A stretch of 64,000 nucleotides of DNA, taken from contig JACKLM010000005.1 in NCBI GenBank assembly GCA_024235895.1, positions 186,001 through 250,000 of the forward strand. The letters run 5' to 3'. Position numbers and translations under genes: made by a program. A model generated the notes under the pieces. It saw only the letters and a list, made by a program, of their open reading frames with translations. It made no database searches and was not told where the DNA came from. The stretch is from Burkholderiaceae bacterium (GTDB lineage: Bacteria > Pseudomonadota > Gammaproteobacteria > Burkholderiales > Burkholderiaceae_C). This document shows, piece by piece, positions 8,168 through 17,356 of the stretch (position 1 is the first letter of the stretch; the number at the start of each line of letters is the position of its first letter).

Positions 8168-8824
8168 TCAGAAGCGGATGCCGCCCGGCGCGGGCGCCGC
8201 AGGCAGCGCGGGCGACGACGTCGCCACAGGGGCGGCTGCGCGTGCAGGCGGGACGGCCGCCGCCTCGGCGGCAGGCTCGCGCGGCACCAGAGGCCGCACC
8301 GGCGGCGGCGACCAGCCCGGGGGAAGCCGGGAACTCGCGGGGTAGCCGGCGGCGTCGAGGTAGGCCTGCCACTCGGACTCGATCCAGCCGCGCAGCACGT
8401 GGCCGCCGATCGCCAGTGCCGGCAGCGTGCGCGCGCCGGTACGGGCCTGCAGGGCGTCGATATCGGCGGCACTGACGACGCTGCGCTCGGTGTAGGGCAC
8501 GCCGCGTCGCTGCAGCAGTTCGCGCCCGCTCTCGCACGGTGGGCAACGTTCGCCGCTGAACAGCGTGACCGGATGACGCTGGGCGATACGCTGCAGGTCG
8601 GCGGGCAACGCGGGGACGGCCGGCTCGGCCTGGGCGCTGCGGCGTCCGAGTTCGACGACCCTGCCCTGGGCCTGGGTCGGCGCGCGGTCGGTGTAGGTCA
8701 CGCGTCCGTCCGGGTCGACGATCTTGTACTGCGCGTGCGCAGCGGCCGCGGCCAGCGCCAGCAGCGCGATGAGCCACGCCGCGGCTGGGCGGTGCGGAGG
8801 GCGATGTCCTTGCATGATGCGCAA
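8168..8824 (-). CDS. Exported DUF4124 / glutaredoxin-domain protein
   Basis: 218 residues. A signal peptide (AAWLIALLALAAAAAHAQ) precedes a short DUF4124 segment (YKIVDPDGRVTYTDRAP), typical of Betaproteobacteria. Then a thioredoxin-like domain has the redox motif CPPC within FSGERCPPCESG and the cis-Pro region TLPALAIGG. The C-terminus is Ala/Pro-rich. Such proteins are taken to act in the periplasm as thiol oxidoreductases, but no substrate is known. The ATG at 8824 and another at 8812 both leave an intact signal peptide; 8824 is given. It lies 79 bp downstream of folD on the same strand. Confidence 0.8.
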   Translation of the reverse strand: MRIMQGHRPPHRPAAAWLIALLALAAAAAHAQYKIVDPDGRVTYTDRAPTQAQGRVVELGRRSAQAEPAVPALPADLQRIAQRHPVTLFSGERCPPCESGRELLQRRGVPYTERSVVSAADIDALQARTGARTLPALAIGGHVLRGWIESEWQAYLDAAGYPASSRLPPGWSPPPVRPLVPREPAAEAAAVPPARAAAPVATSSPALPAAPAPGGIRF

Positions 8825-8903
8825 TCTACACCGTCCGCGGGGAGCCGGGGTTCCGGCGGCCGACGTGCGGTGGCGCCACGCCCTGCGGCCCGCAGCGTCC
8901 GCT

Positions 8904-9770
8904 TCAGGCCACGGCGGCCGCGGCCTGGGCGGCCTGGACCGTATTGACGAGCAGCATCGCGCGCGTCATCGGGCCGACGCCGCCGGGCACCGGGGTGATC
9001 CATCCGTCGGGGCCCAGGGCCTCGCGCACGCCGGCGAAGTCGACGTCGCCGCAAAGCTTGCCGGCGTCGTCGCGGTTCATCCCGACGTCGATGACGACGG
9101 CGCCGGGCTTGACCATGTCGGCCGCGATCAGCCCGCGCCGGCCGACCGCGGCGACGACGATGTCGGCCTGGCGCGTGAAGGCGCCCAGGTCCGGCGTCGC
9201 GCTGTGGCAGACGGTGACGGTCGCGTGGGCCTGCAGCAGCAGCATCGCCATCGGCTTGCCGACGATGTTGCTGCGGCCGACGACCACCGCGTGCTTGCCG
9301 CGCGGGTCGCAGCCGATGGCCTCCAGCATCCTCATGCAGCCCCAAGGCGTGCACGGGCGAAATCCCGCGCGGCCGACCATCAGCGCGCCGGCGTTGGCGA
9401 CGTGAAAGCCGTCGACGTCCTTGGCTGGGTCGATGGTCTCGATCACGCGCTGCGCGTCCAGATGCCGTGGCAGCGGCAGCTGCACCAGGATGCCGTGCAC
9501 CGTGCTGTCGTCGTTGAGCGCGCGGATGCGCGCGAGCAGTTCGGCCTCGCCCAGGGTGGCCGGCAGGCGGGCCAGCATCGAGCGCATGCCCACGCTCTCG
9601 CAGTCGGCCACCTTGTGCCTGACGTAGACCTGCGACGCCGGGTCGTCGCCGACCAGCAGCACCGCCAGGCCGGGTATCGTGCCGCGGGCGAGCAGCGTGC
9701 GCACCTGCCCCGCGACCTCGTCGCGCGTGCGGCGGGCCAGGGCGTTGCCGTCGATGAGCTGAGCCGTCAT
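8904..9770 (-). CDS. folD: Bifunctional methylenetetrahydrofolate dehydrogenase / methenyltetrahydrofolate cyclohydrolase
   Basis: 288 residues, the normal size. It interconverts 5,10-methylene- and 10-formyl-tetrahydrofolate using NADP+, feeding purine and formyl-Met synthesis. Diagnostic motifs: YVRHKVADCESVGM (with the catalytic Lys), VQLPLP, FRPCTPWGCM, the NADP site VVVGRSNIVGKPMAMLLL and the C-terminal PVPGGVGPMTRAML. The start ATG at 9770 gives MTAQLIDGNALA. It is on the same strand as the two-component genes upstream, separated by 69 bp. Confidence 0.96.
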   Translation of the reverse strand: MTAQLIDGNALARRTRDEVAGQVRTLLARGTIPGLAVLLVGDDPASQVYVRHKVADCESVGMRSMLARLPATLGEAELLARIRALNDDSTVHGILVQLPLPRHLDAQRVIETIDPAKDVDGFHVANAGALMVGRAGFRPCTPWGCMRMLEAIGCDPRGKHAVVVGRSNIVGKPMAMLLLQAHATVTVCHSATPDLGAFTRQADIVVAAVGRRGLIAADMVKPGAVVIDVGMNRDDAGKLCGDVDFAGVREALGPDGWITPVPGGVGPMTRAMLLVNTVQAAQAAAAVA

Positions 9771-9839
9771 GGTTCGAGGCGATGGGGCGGATGGCGCCGC
9801 GGCGGGGCACCCGCGGTGGGGGGGTATCGACGGGCGCTC

Positions 9840-10463
9840 TCAGACGCGCGCCGGTGCCCCCAGCGCGATCTTGAGCAGGTCGGCCACCGTGTTGGCGCTG
9901 AGCTTTTCCATGATGTTGGCGCGGTGCGCCTCGACCGTCTTGATGCTGATGCCCAGGTCGTCGGCGATCTGCTTGTTCAGCCGCCCGGCGACGATGCGCT
10001 CCAGCACCTGGCTCTCGCGCGTCGTCAACCGCGACAGCAGCGCCTCGCGGCTGGCCTGCTCCTGGTGCTGGCTGAACGCGACCCGCGCCTGGTCGAGCAT
10101 GTTCTCGACCAGCGCGACGAGCTCGTCCTCCTTGAACGGCTTCTCGATGAAGTCCATCGCGCCCTTCTTCATCGTCGTCACCGCCATCGGCACGTCGCCG
10201 TGGCCGGTGATGAAGACGATCGGCAGCGGGCTCTTGCGTTCGACGAGGCGGTCCTGGAGGTCCAGCCCGGTCATGCCGTCCATGCGGATGTCGGCGATCA
10301 GGCAGGCCACCTCGCGCGGGTCGAAGCGCGCCAGGAAGCCCTCGGCCGATTCGAAGCACTTGACACGGTAGTCCTTGCCCTCGAGCAGCCACTGGAGCGA
10401 ATCGCGCACCGCCTCGTCGTCGTCGACGACGTAGACCGTGCCTTTCTTCGGGATCAGGCTCAT
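9840..10463 (-). CDS. FixJ/NarL-type two-component response regulator
   Basis: 207 residues. The receiver domain has the acidic pair in VYVVDDDEAVRD, phospho-acceptor Asp in CLIADIRMDGMTG, and Thr/Lys in FITGHGDVP and FIEKPF. The C-terminal LuxR-type helix-turn-helix (LTTRESQVLERIVAGRLNKQ, then GISIKTVEAHRANIMEKL) binds DNA. Its ATG directly follows the TGA of the sensor kinase gene with no gap (TGAATG), so the pair is translationally coupled. The receiver resembles FixJ/TtrR regulators. Targets are unknown; the pair diverges from the pyruvate dehydrogenase operon, which makes that operon a reasonable guess. Confidence 0.92.
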   Translation of the reverse strand: MSLIPKKGTVYVVDDDEAVRDSLQWLLEGKDYRVKCFESAEGFLARFDPREVACLIADIRMDGMTGLDLQDRLVERKSPLPIVFITGHGDVPMAVTTMKKGAMDFIEKPFKEDELVALVENMLDQARVAFSQHQEQASREALLSRLTTRESQVLERIVAGRLNKQIADDLGISIKTVEAHRANIMEKLSANTVADLLKIALGAPARV

Positions 10464-13040
10464 TCAGGAGGCGGTGGTGATGGTGGTCGAGGCGTCGGCG
10501 TCTGCTGCGCCTTGCACCGCGGCGGCGGTAGGGCGCCCGGCGGGTTCCACGGGGATGGTGAACGCGAAACGGCAGCCCGTCACCTGCGTGCCATTGTAGA
10601 GGTTCTCCGCCCGCATCCGCCCCCGGTGCGACTCGACGATCGTGCGGCACAGGCCGAGCCCGATCCCCAGGCCGTCGGGCTTGGTCGAGAAGAAGGCCTC
10701 GTACAGGCGCCGGCCGACTTCCTCGTCGAGCCCCGGCCCGCTGTCGGTGACGCTGAACTCGATCACGCCGCCTTCGCCCTCGAGGTGGCGCGGCACGACG
10801 CGCAGCTCGATGTGGCGGCGCGCCGGCGGCAGCCGCGCGCCGTCGATCGCCTCGGCCGCGTTCTTCAGCAGGTTCAGCAGCACCTGCTCGATCAGGATCG
10901 GGTCGGCGCGCAGCTCGGGCAGCCGCTGCGCGACGTAGACACGAATGCCGACGTTGCGCCGTCGCAGCTCGATGCCGGCGAGCTCGACCGCATCGTCGAC
11001 GATCTTGCCCGGGCGTACCCGCAACCGCTGCGGCTCGCTGCGCTTGACGAAGGCGCGGATGCGGTGGATCACCTGTCCCGCACGCTGCGCCTGGCGCGCG
11101 GTCTTCTCGAGCGCGGCGATCAGGTCCGGCTCGCTGATGCCGCCGGTCTTCAGCCGCGAGATCATCCCGTGGCAGTAGTTGGAGATCGCCGTCAGCGGCT
11201 GGTTGAGCTCGTGCGCGACCGAGGAGGCCATCTCGCCCATCGTCATCAGCCGGCTCGTGACCTGCGCCTTCTCGGCCTGCGCGGCGGCGAGCTCCTCGGC
11301 GCGCACGCGCGCGGTGATGTCGGTCGCGATCAGCATCTGCGCCAGCCGGCCGTCGGTCCACTGCACGTAGCGCGCGCGGACGTCGAACCACTTGCCCAGC
11401 GACTCGATCCAGACCTCGCGCGGATCGATCCCCGAGTCGGTCAGGTCGCGCGCCGGCAGCCCGGCGAGGTTGTCGACATCGTCGCCCTCGTCGCTGCCGA
11501 GGTCGGCGGGCTGCGTATCGGCCCCGGCGCCGCCGGCCAGCCGCGCGTGCCCGCGCGCGTCGTTGCCGAACCACAGACGGTAGCTGCGGTTGGCGAACAG
11601 CAGCTCGCCGAGCTGCACCGACAGCACCGACACCGAAGCGTCGAGCCCCTCGAGCACGGTCGTGAATCGCTCGTGGCTGGCCGAGAGCTGGTCTCGGATG
11701 CGCTTGGCCTCGGTGATGTTGGTCACGCTGGTCATCCACCCGGCCTGCTGGCCACGCGCGTCGATCAGCGGCGAGATGTACATCCGGGCATCGAACATCG
11801 ACCCGTCCTTGCGCATCAGCCGCACCTCGATGCCGCCGGGCGGGCTGCGTCCGAGCAGCTCCTGCTGCAGCAGGCGGAGGTTTTCCTCGATGCGGTCCGG
11901 CGGCCAGTACGGGAACGGCGGCAGGCGGCCGACGAGGTCGGCCTCGCCGAATCCGACCAGGTTGCAGAAGGCGGCGTTGACGTAGGTGATGCGGCCCTCG
12001 AGGTCGAGCGCGCGCATGCCGGTGGGCATCGAGTTCTCCATCGCGCGGCGGAAGTTGGTCTCCTCGACCAGCGCATCCTGGATCTGCGCGCGCCGGCGCA
12101 TGTGGCGCCAGCTTCCGAGCAGCATCCACACCGTCAGCACCGACAGCGCGGCGACCATCCAGAACAGCGTGCTGCCGATCAGCCCGATCGAGGTCCGGTA
12201 GCCCTGGCCGCGCAGCAGCAGCCCGTTCGCCGCCGGCACCAGCGGCAGGTCGTGCGTGATCGCCGCCGGGCGCGGGTCCTGCCCCGGCATCGGCGTGACC
12301 GTTCCCGCCAGCACCCGTCCGGCGCCGTCGAGCACGCTGATGCGGTGACGGGCGACGATGTCCTCGGGCAGCTCGTGGCGCACGAGGGTGTCGATCGCGT
12401 ACTCCGCGACCAGCGTGCCTGCGAATCCGGCGCCCTGGATCAGCGGCAGCTGGAGCTGAAAGACAGGCTGCCGGGTCGGGCCGGCGAAGGCGCGCGTGTA
12501 CACCGGCTGCAGCCTCGTGCGTGCGGCCAGGAAGCCGAGCTCCGGCTCGCCGGGGCTGCCGTCCCGCGGCGCCGACGCGCTGACGTCCCCGACCCCGGCG
12601 TCGACCGTCCCGTGATACAGCGCCGCCCAATGAATCGCGACTCGCCGGCGTTCGGCGTCGTACCAGGCCAGGTGCGTGACCTCCGGCCGTTCGCGCGCGA
12701 ACGAGGCGGCCAGCGGCAGGAAGAACGCGGGCTCGGGGTACGCCGAGATCTCGGCCGCGATCCGTACCAGCTGCTCCTGGCTGTGGATCAGCCGCAGCCC
12801 GAGCTGCTGCTGCATGACCTCGACGTCGCGCTTGACGGACTCGGTCTCGCGCTCGAATTCCTCGTTGCGCAGGTACCAGAAGGCCGCGATGATCGCCGCG
12901 AGGAACAGCAGCACCGAGGCTAGCGGGGCCACCGTGACGAAGCGGTCCTGCCGCGCCGGCGACTGCCGTCGCCACCAACGGCCGGCCAGGCGCTGAAGCC
13001 GGCCGACGGTCGGCGCGCGCGGGGCGGTACGGGGCACCAT
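10464..13040 (-). CDS. Membrane-bound PAS-domain sensor histidine kinase
   Basis: 858 residues. Membrane helices at about 36–57 and 284–308 enclose a periplasmic sensor region. Then come a PAS domain (about 330–445, with NAAFCNLVGFGEADLVG), a second PAS-like region (about 455–580), and the HisKA dimerisation helix with phospho-acceptor His610 in SSVAHELNQPLTAISNY. The ATP-binding domain has N box NLLKNAAEA, DSGPGLDEEV and GIGLGLCRTIVESH. The HELNQPL motif is typical of FixL/DctB-like kinases, but the PAS regions show no obvious haem-binding signature. It is paired with the FixJ-type regulator directly downstream. The signal is unknown. Confidence 0.92.
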   Translation of the reverse strand: MVPRTAPRAPTVGRLQRLAGRWWRRQSPARQDRFVTVAPLASVLLFLAAIIAAFWYLRNEEFERETESVKRDVEVMQQQLGLRLIHSQEQLVRIAAEISAYPEPAFFLPLAASFARERPEVTHLAWYDAERRRVAIHWAALYHGTVDAGVGDVSASAPRDGSPGEPELGFLAARTRLQPVYTRAFAGPTRQPVFQLQLPLIQGAGFAGTLVAEYAIDTLVRHELPEDIVARHRISVLDGAGRVLAGTVTPMPGQDPRPAAITHDLPLVPAANGLLLRGQGYRTSIGLIGSTLFWMVAALSVLTVWMLLGSWRHMRRRAQIQDALVEETNFRRAMENSMPTGMRALDLEGRITYVNAAFCNLVGFGEADLVGRLPPFPYWPPDRIEENLRLLQQELLGRSPPGGIEVRLMRKDGSMFDARMYISPLIDARGQQAGWMTSVTNITEAKRIRDQLSASHERFTTVLEGLDASVSVLSVQLGELLFANRSYRLWFGNDARGHARLAGGAGADTQPADLGSDEGDDVDNLAGLPARDLTDSGIDPREVWIESLGKWFDVRARYVQWTDGRLAQMLIATDITARVRAEELAAAQAEKAQVTSRLMTMGEMASSVAHELNQPLTAISNYCHGMISRLKTGGISEPDLIAALEKTARQAQRAGQVIHRIRAFVKRSEPQRLRVRPGKIVDDAVELAGIELRRRNVGIRVYVAQRLPELRADPILIEQVLLNLLKNAAEAIDGARLPPARRHIELRVVPRHLEGEGGVIEFSVTDSGPGLDEEVGRRLYEAFFSTKPDGLGIGLGLCRTIVESHRGRMRAENLYNGTQVTGCRFAFTIPVEPAGRPTAAAVQGAADADASTTITTAS

Positions 13041-13182
13041 GGGCGAATTATCGGACCAGGGTCATCGGCAGTCTCTGAATTGCATGTCGCATTATGAGAA
13101 ACAAAGGCACTATTTGAAAATCGCCAGACTTGTGTCACACTTGCGAACGCACACGCAACCCCCACGCCGAGGAGACCCGCCC
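13041..13182. promoter_or_regulatory. Shared control region between the sensor kinase and pyruvate dehydrogenase genes
   Basis: This 142-bp divergent gap is AT-richer than its surroundings. An imperfect inverted repeat centred on T13093 (TGTCGCATTATGAGAAA, 13085–13101; matches at CAT/ATG and flanking TC/GA) lies in its middle. A rightward TTGAAA (13113–13118) could be a -35 for aceE, but the -10 17 bp later is poor. Leftward, the complement of 13091–13096 gives CATAAT as a possible -10 for the kinase gene. These are weak candidates; only the position is certain. Confidence 0.35.
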
Positions 13183-15897
13183 ATGTCCGCCGTGCCGACC
13201 GACCATCGCCGCGCCGTCGACGACCCCGACGAACAGGAAACCCGTGAATGGCTGGATGCGCTGGATGCGCTGATCCAGGCCGAGGGTCGCGAGCGCGGCC
13301 ACTTCATGCTCGAGCAACTGCTCGAGGAGGCGCGCCAGAACGGCATCGACCTGCCGTTCTCGGCCACCACGGGCTACGTCAACACGATCGAGCCCTTCGA
13401 CGAGCAACCCAGCCCCGGCAACCTCGAGCTCGAGGGGAGGCTGCGCGCCTACATGCGCTGGAACGCGATGGCGATGGTCGTCAAGGCGAACCGGCTCGAC
13501 CCCGCCGACGGCGGTGACCTGGGCGGCCACATCAGCAGCTTCCAGTCGCTGGCGCATATGCTGGCGGCCGGCTTCAACCACTTCTGGCACGCGGACGACA
13601 CCGACGCCGGAGGCAGCCACGGTGGCGACCTGCTGTACCTGCAGGGCCACAGCGCGCCGGGCATGTACGCGCGCGCTTTCATGGAGGGGCGGCTGAGCGA
13701 GGAGCAACTGCTCGCCTTCCGCCAGGAGGTCGGCGGCAAGGGGCTGTCGAGCTACCCGCACCCGAAGCTGATGCCCGAGTTCTGGCAGTTTCCGACCGTC
13801 AGCATGGGGCTGGGCCCCCTGATGGCGATCTACCAGGCCAGGTTCCTCAAGTACCTGCACGCGCGCGGCATCGCCGACACCAGCCAGCGCAAGGTCTGGG
13901 TCTTCTGCGGCGACGGCGAGATGGACGAGCCCGAGAGCCTGGGCGCGATCGGGATGGCCGCGCGCGAGAAGCTCGACAACCTGATCTTCGTCATCAACTG
14001 CAACCTGCAGCGCCTGGACGGCCCGGTGCGCGGCAACGGCAAGATCATCCAGGAGCTCGAGGGCGAATTCCGCGGCTCGGGCTGGAACGTGCTCAAGCTG
14101 CTGTGGGGCAGCAACTGGGACCGGCTGCTGGCGGCCGACAAGTCCGGCGCGCTGCGCAAGATCATGATGGAGACGCTGGACGGCGACTACCAGGCGTTCA
14201 AGGCCAACGACGGCGCCTTCGTGCGCAAGCACTTCTTCGGCCGCGACCCGCGGGCCCTGGAACTGGTCGCCCCCATGAGCGACGACGAGATCTGGAACCT
14301 GCGTCGCGGCGGTCACGACGCGCGCAAGGTCTACGCCGCCTTCCATGCCGCCAACGCGCACCGGGGCCAGCCGACGGTCATCCTGGTCAAGACCATCAAG
14401 GGCTACGGCATGGGCCGCGCTGGCGAGGGCAAGAACACGGCGCACCAGACGAAGAAGCTCTCGGACGAGGACATCCGCTACTTCCGCGACCGCTTCAACA
14501 TCCCGATCCCCGACAGCGAGCTGCCGAAGATCCCCTTCTACCGGCCGGCCGACGACACGCCGGAGATGAAGTACCTGCAGGAGCGTCGCAAGGCGCTGGG
14601 CGGCTACCTGCCGCGGCGCCGGACGCGGTCGGGCGAGCAGTTCGAGATCCCGCCGCTGGAGACCTTCAAGGCGGTGCTCGAGCCCACGGCCGAAGGGCGC
14701 GAGATCTCGACCACGCAGGCCTACGTGCGCTTCCTGACGCAGCTGCTGCGCGACAAGGCGCTAGGCCCGCGCGTGGTGCCGATCCTCGTCGACGAGGCAC
14801 GCACCTTCGGCATGGAAGGGCTGTTCCGCCAGATCGGCATCTACAACCCCGAAGGGCAGAAGTACACGCCGGTCGACAAGGACCAGGTCATGTACTACAA
14901 GGAGGACAAGGCCGGGCAGATCCTGCAGGAGGGGATCAACGAGGCCGGCGGCATGGCGAGCTGGATCGCGGCGGCGACGTCGTACTCGACCAACAACCGC
15001 ATCATGCTGCCGTTCTACATCTACTACTCGATGTTCGGCTTCCAGCGCTTCGGCGACCTGGCCTGGGCCGCCGGCGACATGCAGGCGCGCGGCTTCATCC
15101 TCGGCGGCACCAGCGGCCGCACGACGCTCAACGGCGAGGGGCTGCAGCACGAGGACGGCCACAGCCACGTGCAGGCCGGGCTGATCCCGAACTGCGTCAC
15201 CTACGACCCGAGCTTCGCGCACGAGGTCGGCGTGATCCTGCACCATGGCCTCGTGCGCATGGTCGAGCAGCAGGACAACGTCTTCTTCTACGTCACGCTG
15301 CTGAACGAGAACTACCCGATGCCGGGGCTGAAGCCCGGCACCGAGGCGCAGATCGTCAAGGGCATGTACCTGCTGCAGGAGGGCCCGGCGCGCACGCCGC
15401 GCGTCAACCTGCTGGGCAGCGGCACCATCCTGCGCGAGAGCATGGCGGCGCAGGCGCTGCTCGAGCAGGACTGGGGCGTGTCGGCCAACGTGTGGAGCTG
15501 CCCGAGCTTCAACGAACTGGCGCGCGACGGCCAGGACTGCGAGCGCTGGAACCTGCTGCATCCCACTGCCGAGCCGAGGGTGCCCTTCGTCACGCAGCAG
15601 CTCGCCGCGCATGCCGGGCCGGTGGTCGCGAGCACCGACTACGTCAAGAACTACGCCGAGCAGATCCGCGCCTTCGTCCCGCGCGGCCGCGCGTTCAAGG
15701 TGCTGGGCACCGACGGCTTCGGACGCAGCGACTTCCGCAGCAGGCTGCGCGAGCACTTCGAGGTCGACCGCCGCTACATCGTCGTGGCGGCGCTGAAGGC
15801 GCTCGCCGACGAGGGCACGGTCCCGGCGGCCAAGGTGGCCGAGGCGATCGCCCGCTACGCGCTCGACACCGAGAAGATCAACCCCCTGTACGCATAA
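13183..15897 (+). CDS. aceE: Pyruvate dehydrogenase E1 component (homodimeric type)
   Basis: 904 residues, as expected for the homodimeric E1 of Proteobacteria. It decarboxylates pyruvate with thiamine diphosphate and transfers the acetyl group to the lipoyl arm of E2. The ThDP motif is VFCGDGEMDEPESLGAIGMA with the following NLIFVINCNLQRLDGPVRGN; other landmarks are GHISSFQSLA, DEARTFGMEGLFRQIGIY and the histidine loop GLQHEDGHSH. The frame is open from 13039, but the ATG at 13183 is preceded by GAGGAGA and starts at the conserved N-terminal region, so it was chosen. First gene of aceE–aceF–lpdA. Confidence 0.97.
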   Translation: MSAVPTDHRRAVDDPDEQETREWLDALDALIQAEGRERGHFMLEQLLEEARQNGIDLPFSATTGYVNTIEPFDEQPSPGNLELEGRLRAYMRWNAMAMVVKANRLDPADGGDLGGHISSFQSLAHMLAAGFNHFWHADDTDAGGSHGGDLLYLQGHSAPGMYARAFMEGRLSEEQLLAFRQEVGGKGLSSYPHPKLMPEFWQFPTVSMGLGPLMAIYQARFLKYLHARGIADTSQRKVWVFCGDGEMDEPESLGAIGMAAREKLDNLIFVINCNLQRLDGPVRGNGKIIQELEGEFRGSGWNVLKLLWGSNWDRLLAADKSGALRKIMMETLDGDYQAFKANDGAFVRKHFFGRDPRALELVAPMSDDEIWNLRRGGHDARKVYAAFHAANAHRGQPTVILVKTIKGYGMGRAGEGKNTAHQTKKLSDEDIRYFRDRFNIPIPDSELPKIPFYRPADDTPEMKYLQERRKALGGYLPRRRTRSGEQFEIPPLETFKAVLEPTAEGREISTTQAYVRFLTQLLRDKALGPRVVPILVDEARTFGMEGLFRQIGIYNPEGQKYTPVDKDQVMYYKEDKAGQILQEGINEAGGMASWIAAATSYSTNNRIMLPFYIYYSMFGFQRFGDLAWAAGDMQARGFILGGTSGRTTLNGEGLQHEDGHSHVQAGLIPNCVTYDPSFAHEVGVILHHGLVRMVEQQDNVFFYVTLLNENYPMPGLKPGTEAQIVKGMYLLQEGPARTPRVNLLGSGTILRESMAAQALLEQDWGVSANVWSCPSFNELARDGQDCERWNLLHPTAEPRVPFVTQQLAAHAGPVVASTDYVKNYAEQIRAFVPRGRAFKVLGTDGFGRSDFRSRLREHFEVDRRYIVVAALKALADEGTVPAAKVAEAIARYALDTEKINPLYA

Positions 15898-15990
15898 GCG
15901 CACGACGGGGTCGATCGCCGCAACCCGGTACCGCGCGCGCAGCCGCGACGCAACGGGGACGGCGGGTCCGCCCCAGCGAGGAGACGAAGC

Positions 15991-17340
15991 ATGGCATTGG
16001 TGGAAGTCAAGGTCCCCGACATCGGCGACTTCAAGGATGTCGCGGTCATCGAGCTGCTGGTCGCGCCGGGCGATACCGTTGCTGCCGAGCAGAGCCTGAT
16101 CACGGTCGAGAGCGACAAGGCGTCGATGGAGATCCCGTCGTCGCACGCCGGCGTGGTGCAGGAGCTGAAGCTCGCGCTCGGCGACAAGGTCAGCGAGGGC
16201 AGCCTCGTGCTGACCCTGCAGACCGAGGGCGGGCCGGCGGCCGCGGCCCCGGCTGCGGAGGCTGCCGCCCCGACCGCTGTCGTTCCCGCCGCGCCGGCGC
16301 CAGGCCGCTGCGCCGGCCGCGCAGCCTGCGGCGACTCCGCTGCGCCGCCCGCCCTGGCGCCCGCGACGGCGCCTGCGGCCGCGACCCCCGCAGGCCGGCT
16401 GCCGCACGCCTCGCCGTCGGTGCGGCGGCTGGCGCGCGAGCTCGGCGTCCCGCTGGCCGAGGTCCCCGGCAGCGGTGCCAAGGGCCGCATCACGCACGAG
16501 GACGTGCAGCGCTTCGTCAAGGGCGTCATGGCCGGCGACGTGCAGACCGCGCAGCAGAAGTCGCGCGCCCCGGCGGCCGCGCCGGCCGCCGCGGCCGCTG
16601 GCGCCTTCCCCGGGCTGCTGCCCTGGCCGCAGGTCGACTTCGCCAAGTTCGGCGCCGTCGAGCGCAAGCCGCTGTCGCGCATCAAGAAGATCAGCGGCGC
16701 CAACCTGCACCGCAACTGGGTCGTGATCCCGCATGTCACGAACCACGACGACGCCGATATCACCGATCTCGAGGCCTTCCGCGTCCAGCTCAACAAGGAG
16801 CACGAGAAGAGCGGCATCAAGGTCACGATGCTGGCCTTCATGATCAAGGCCGCGGTCGCGGCGCTGAAGAAGTTCCCCGAGTTCAACGCCTCGCTCGACG
16901 GCGACGAGCTGGTGCTGAAGAACTACTTCCACATCGGCTTCGCCGCCGATACGCCGAACGGCCTCGTGGTGCCCGTGATCAAGGAGGCCGACCGCAAGGG
17001 CATCCTGCAGATCAGCCAGGAGATGAACGAGCTGGCGAAGAAGGCGCGCGACGGCAAGCTCTCGCCGGCGGACATGAGCGGCGGCTGCTTCAGCATCAGC
17101 AGCCTGGGCGGGATCGGCGGGCGCTACTTCACGCCGATCATCAACGCGCCCGAGGTCGCGATCATGGGTGTTTGCCGCAGCACGACCGAGCCGCGCTGGG
17201 ACGGCAAGGCCTTCCAACCGCGGCTGATCCTGCCGCTGTCGCTGTCGTGGGACCACCGCGTCATCGACGGTGCGGCGGCGGCGCGCTTCAACGTCTATTT
17301 CGCGTCGCTGCTGGCGGACTTCCGCCGCATCGCGCTGTGA
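15991..17340 (+). CDS. aceF: Pyruvate dehydrogenase E2, dihydrolipoamide acetyltransferase
   Basis: 449 residues with one N-terminal lipoyl domain (lipoyl Lys in VESDKASMEIPSSH), an Ala/Pro linker, a peripheral-subunit-binding domain (ASPSVRRLARELGVPL to GRITHEDVQRFVK) and the catalytic domain ending with the DHRVIDG motif. It moves acetyl from lipoate to CoA and forms the complex core. Oddity: in the linker, roughly 16305–16345, the frame codes for an unusual Arg/Cys-rich stretch (GRCAGRAACGDS), while the next frame would read AAAPAAQPAATP. This suggests a compensating pair of indels, harmless to the domains. It follows aceE by 93 bp. Confidence 0.95.
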   Translation: MALVEVKVPDIGDFKDVAVIELLVAPGDTVAAEQSLITVESDKASMEIPSSHAGVVQELKLALGDKVSEGSLVLTLQTEGGPAAAAPAAEAAAPTAVVPAAPAPGRCAGRAACGDSAAPPALAPATAPAAATPAGRLPHASPSVRRLARELGVPLAEVPGSGAKGRITHEDVQRFVKGVMAGDVQTAQQKSRAPAAAPAAAAAGAFPGLLPWPQVDFAKFGAVERKPLSRIKKISGANLHRNWVVIPHVTNHDDADITDLEAFRVQLNKEHEKSGIKVTMLAFMIKAAVAALKKFPEFNASLDGDELVLKNYFHIGFAADTPNGLVVPVIKEADRKGILQISQEMNELAKKARDGKLSPADMSGGCFSISSLGGIGGRYFTPIINAPEVAIMGVCRSTTEPRWDGKAFQPRLILPLSLSWDHRVIDGAAAARFNVYFASLLADFRRIAL

Positions 17341-17356
17341 AGCGGGAGGCATGACG

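Noticed and set aside
8698..12978. A 1,426-residue frame on the minus strand across folD and the two-component genes
   Set aside because: Arg/Ala/Gly-rich shadow of genes in other frames; folD, response regulator and kinase have full motifs and account for the DNA.
10464..13040. Oxygen sensor FixL or C4-dicarboxylate sensor DctB as the identity of the kinase
   Set aside because: The phosphotransfer motif is shared by both, but the PAS regions lack an evident haem signature and no nif/fix or dct genes are nearby.
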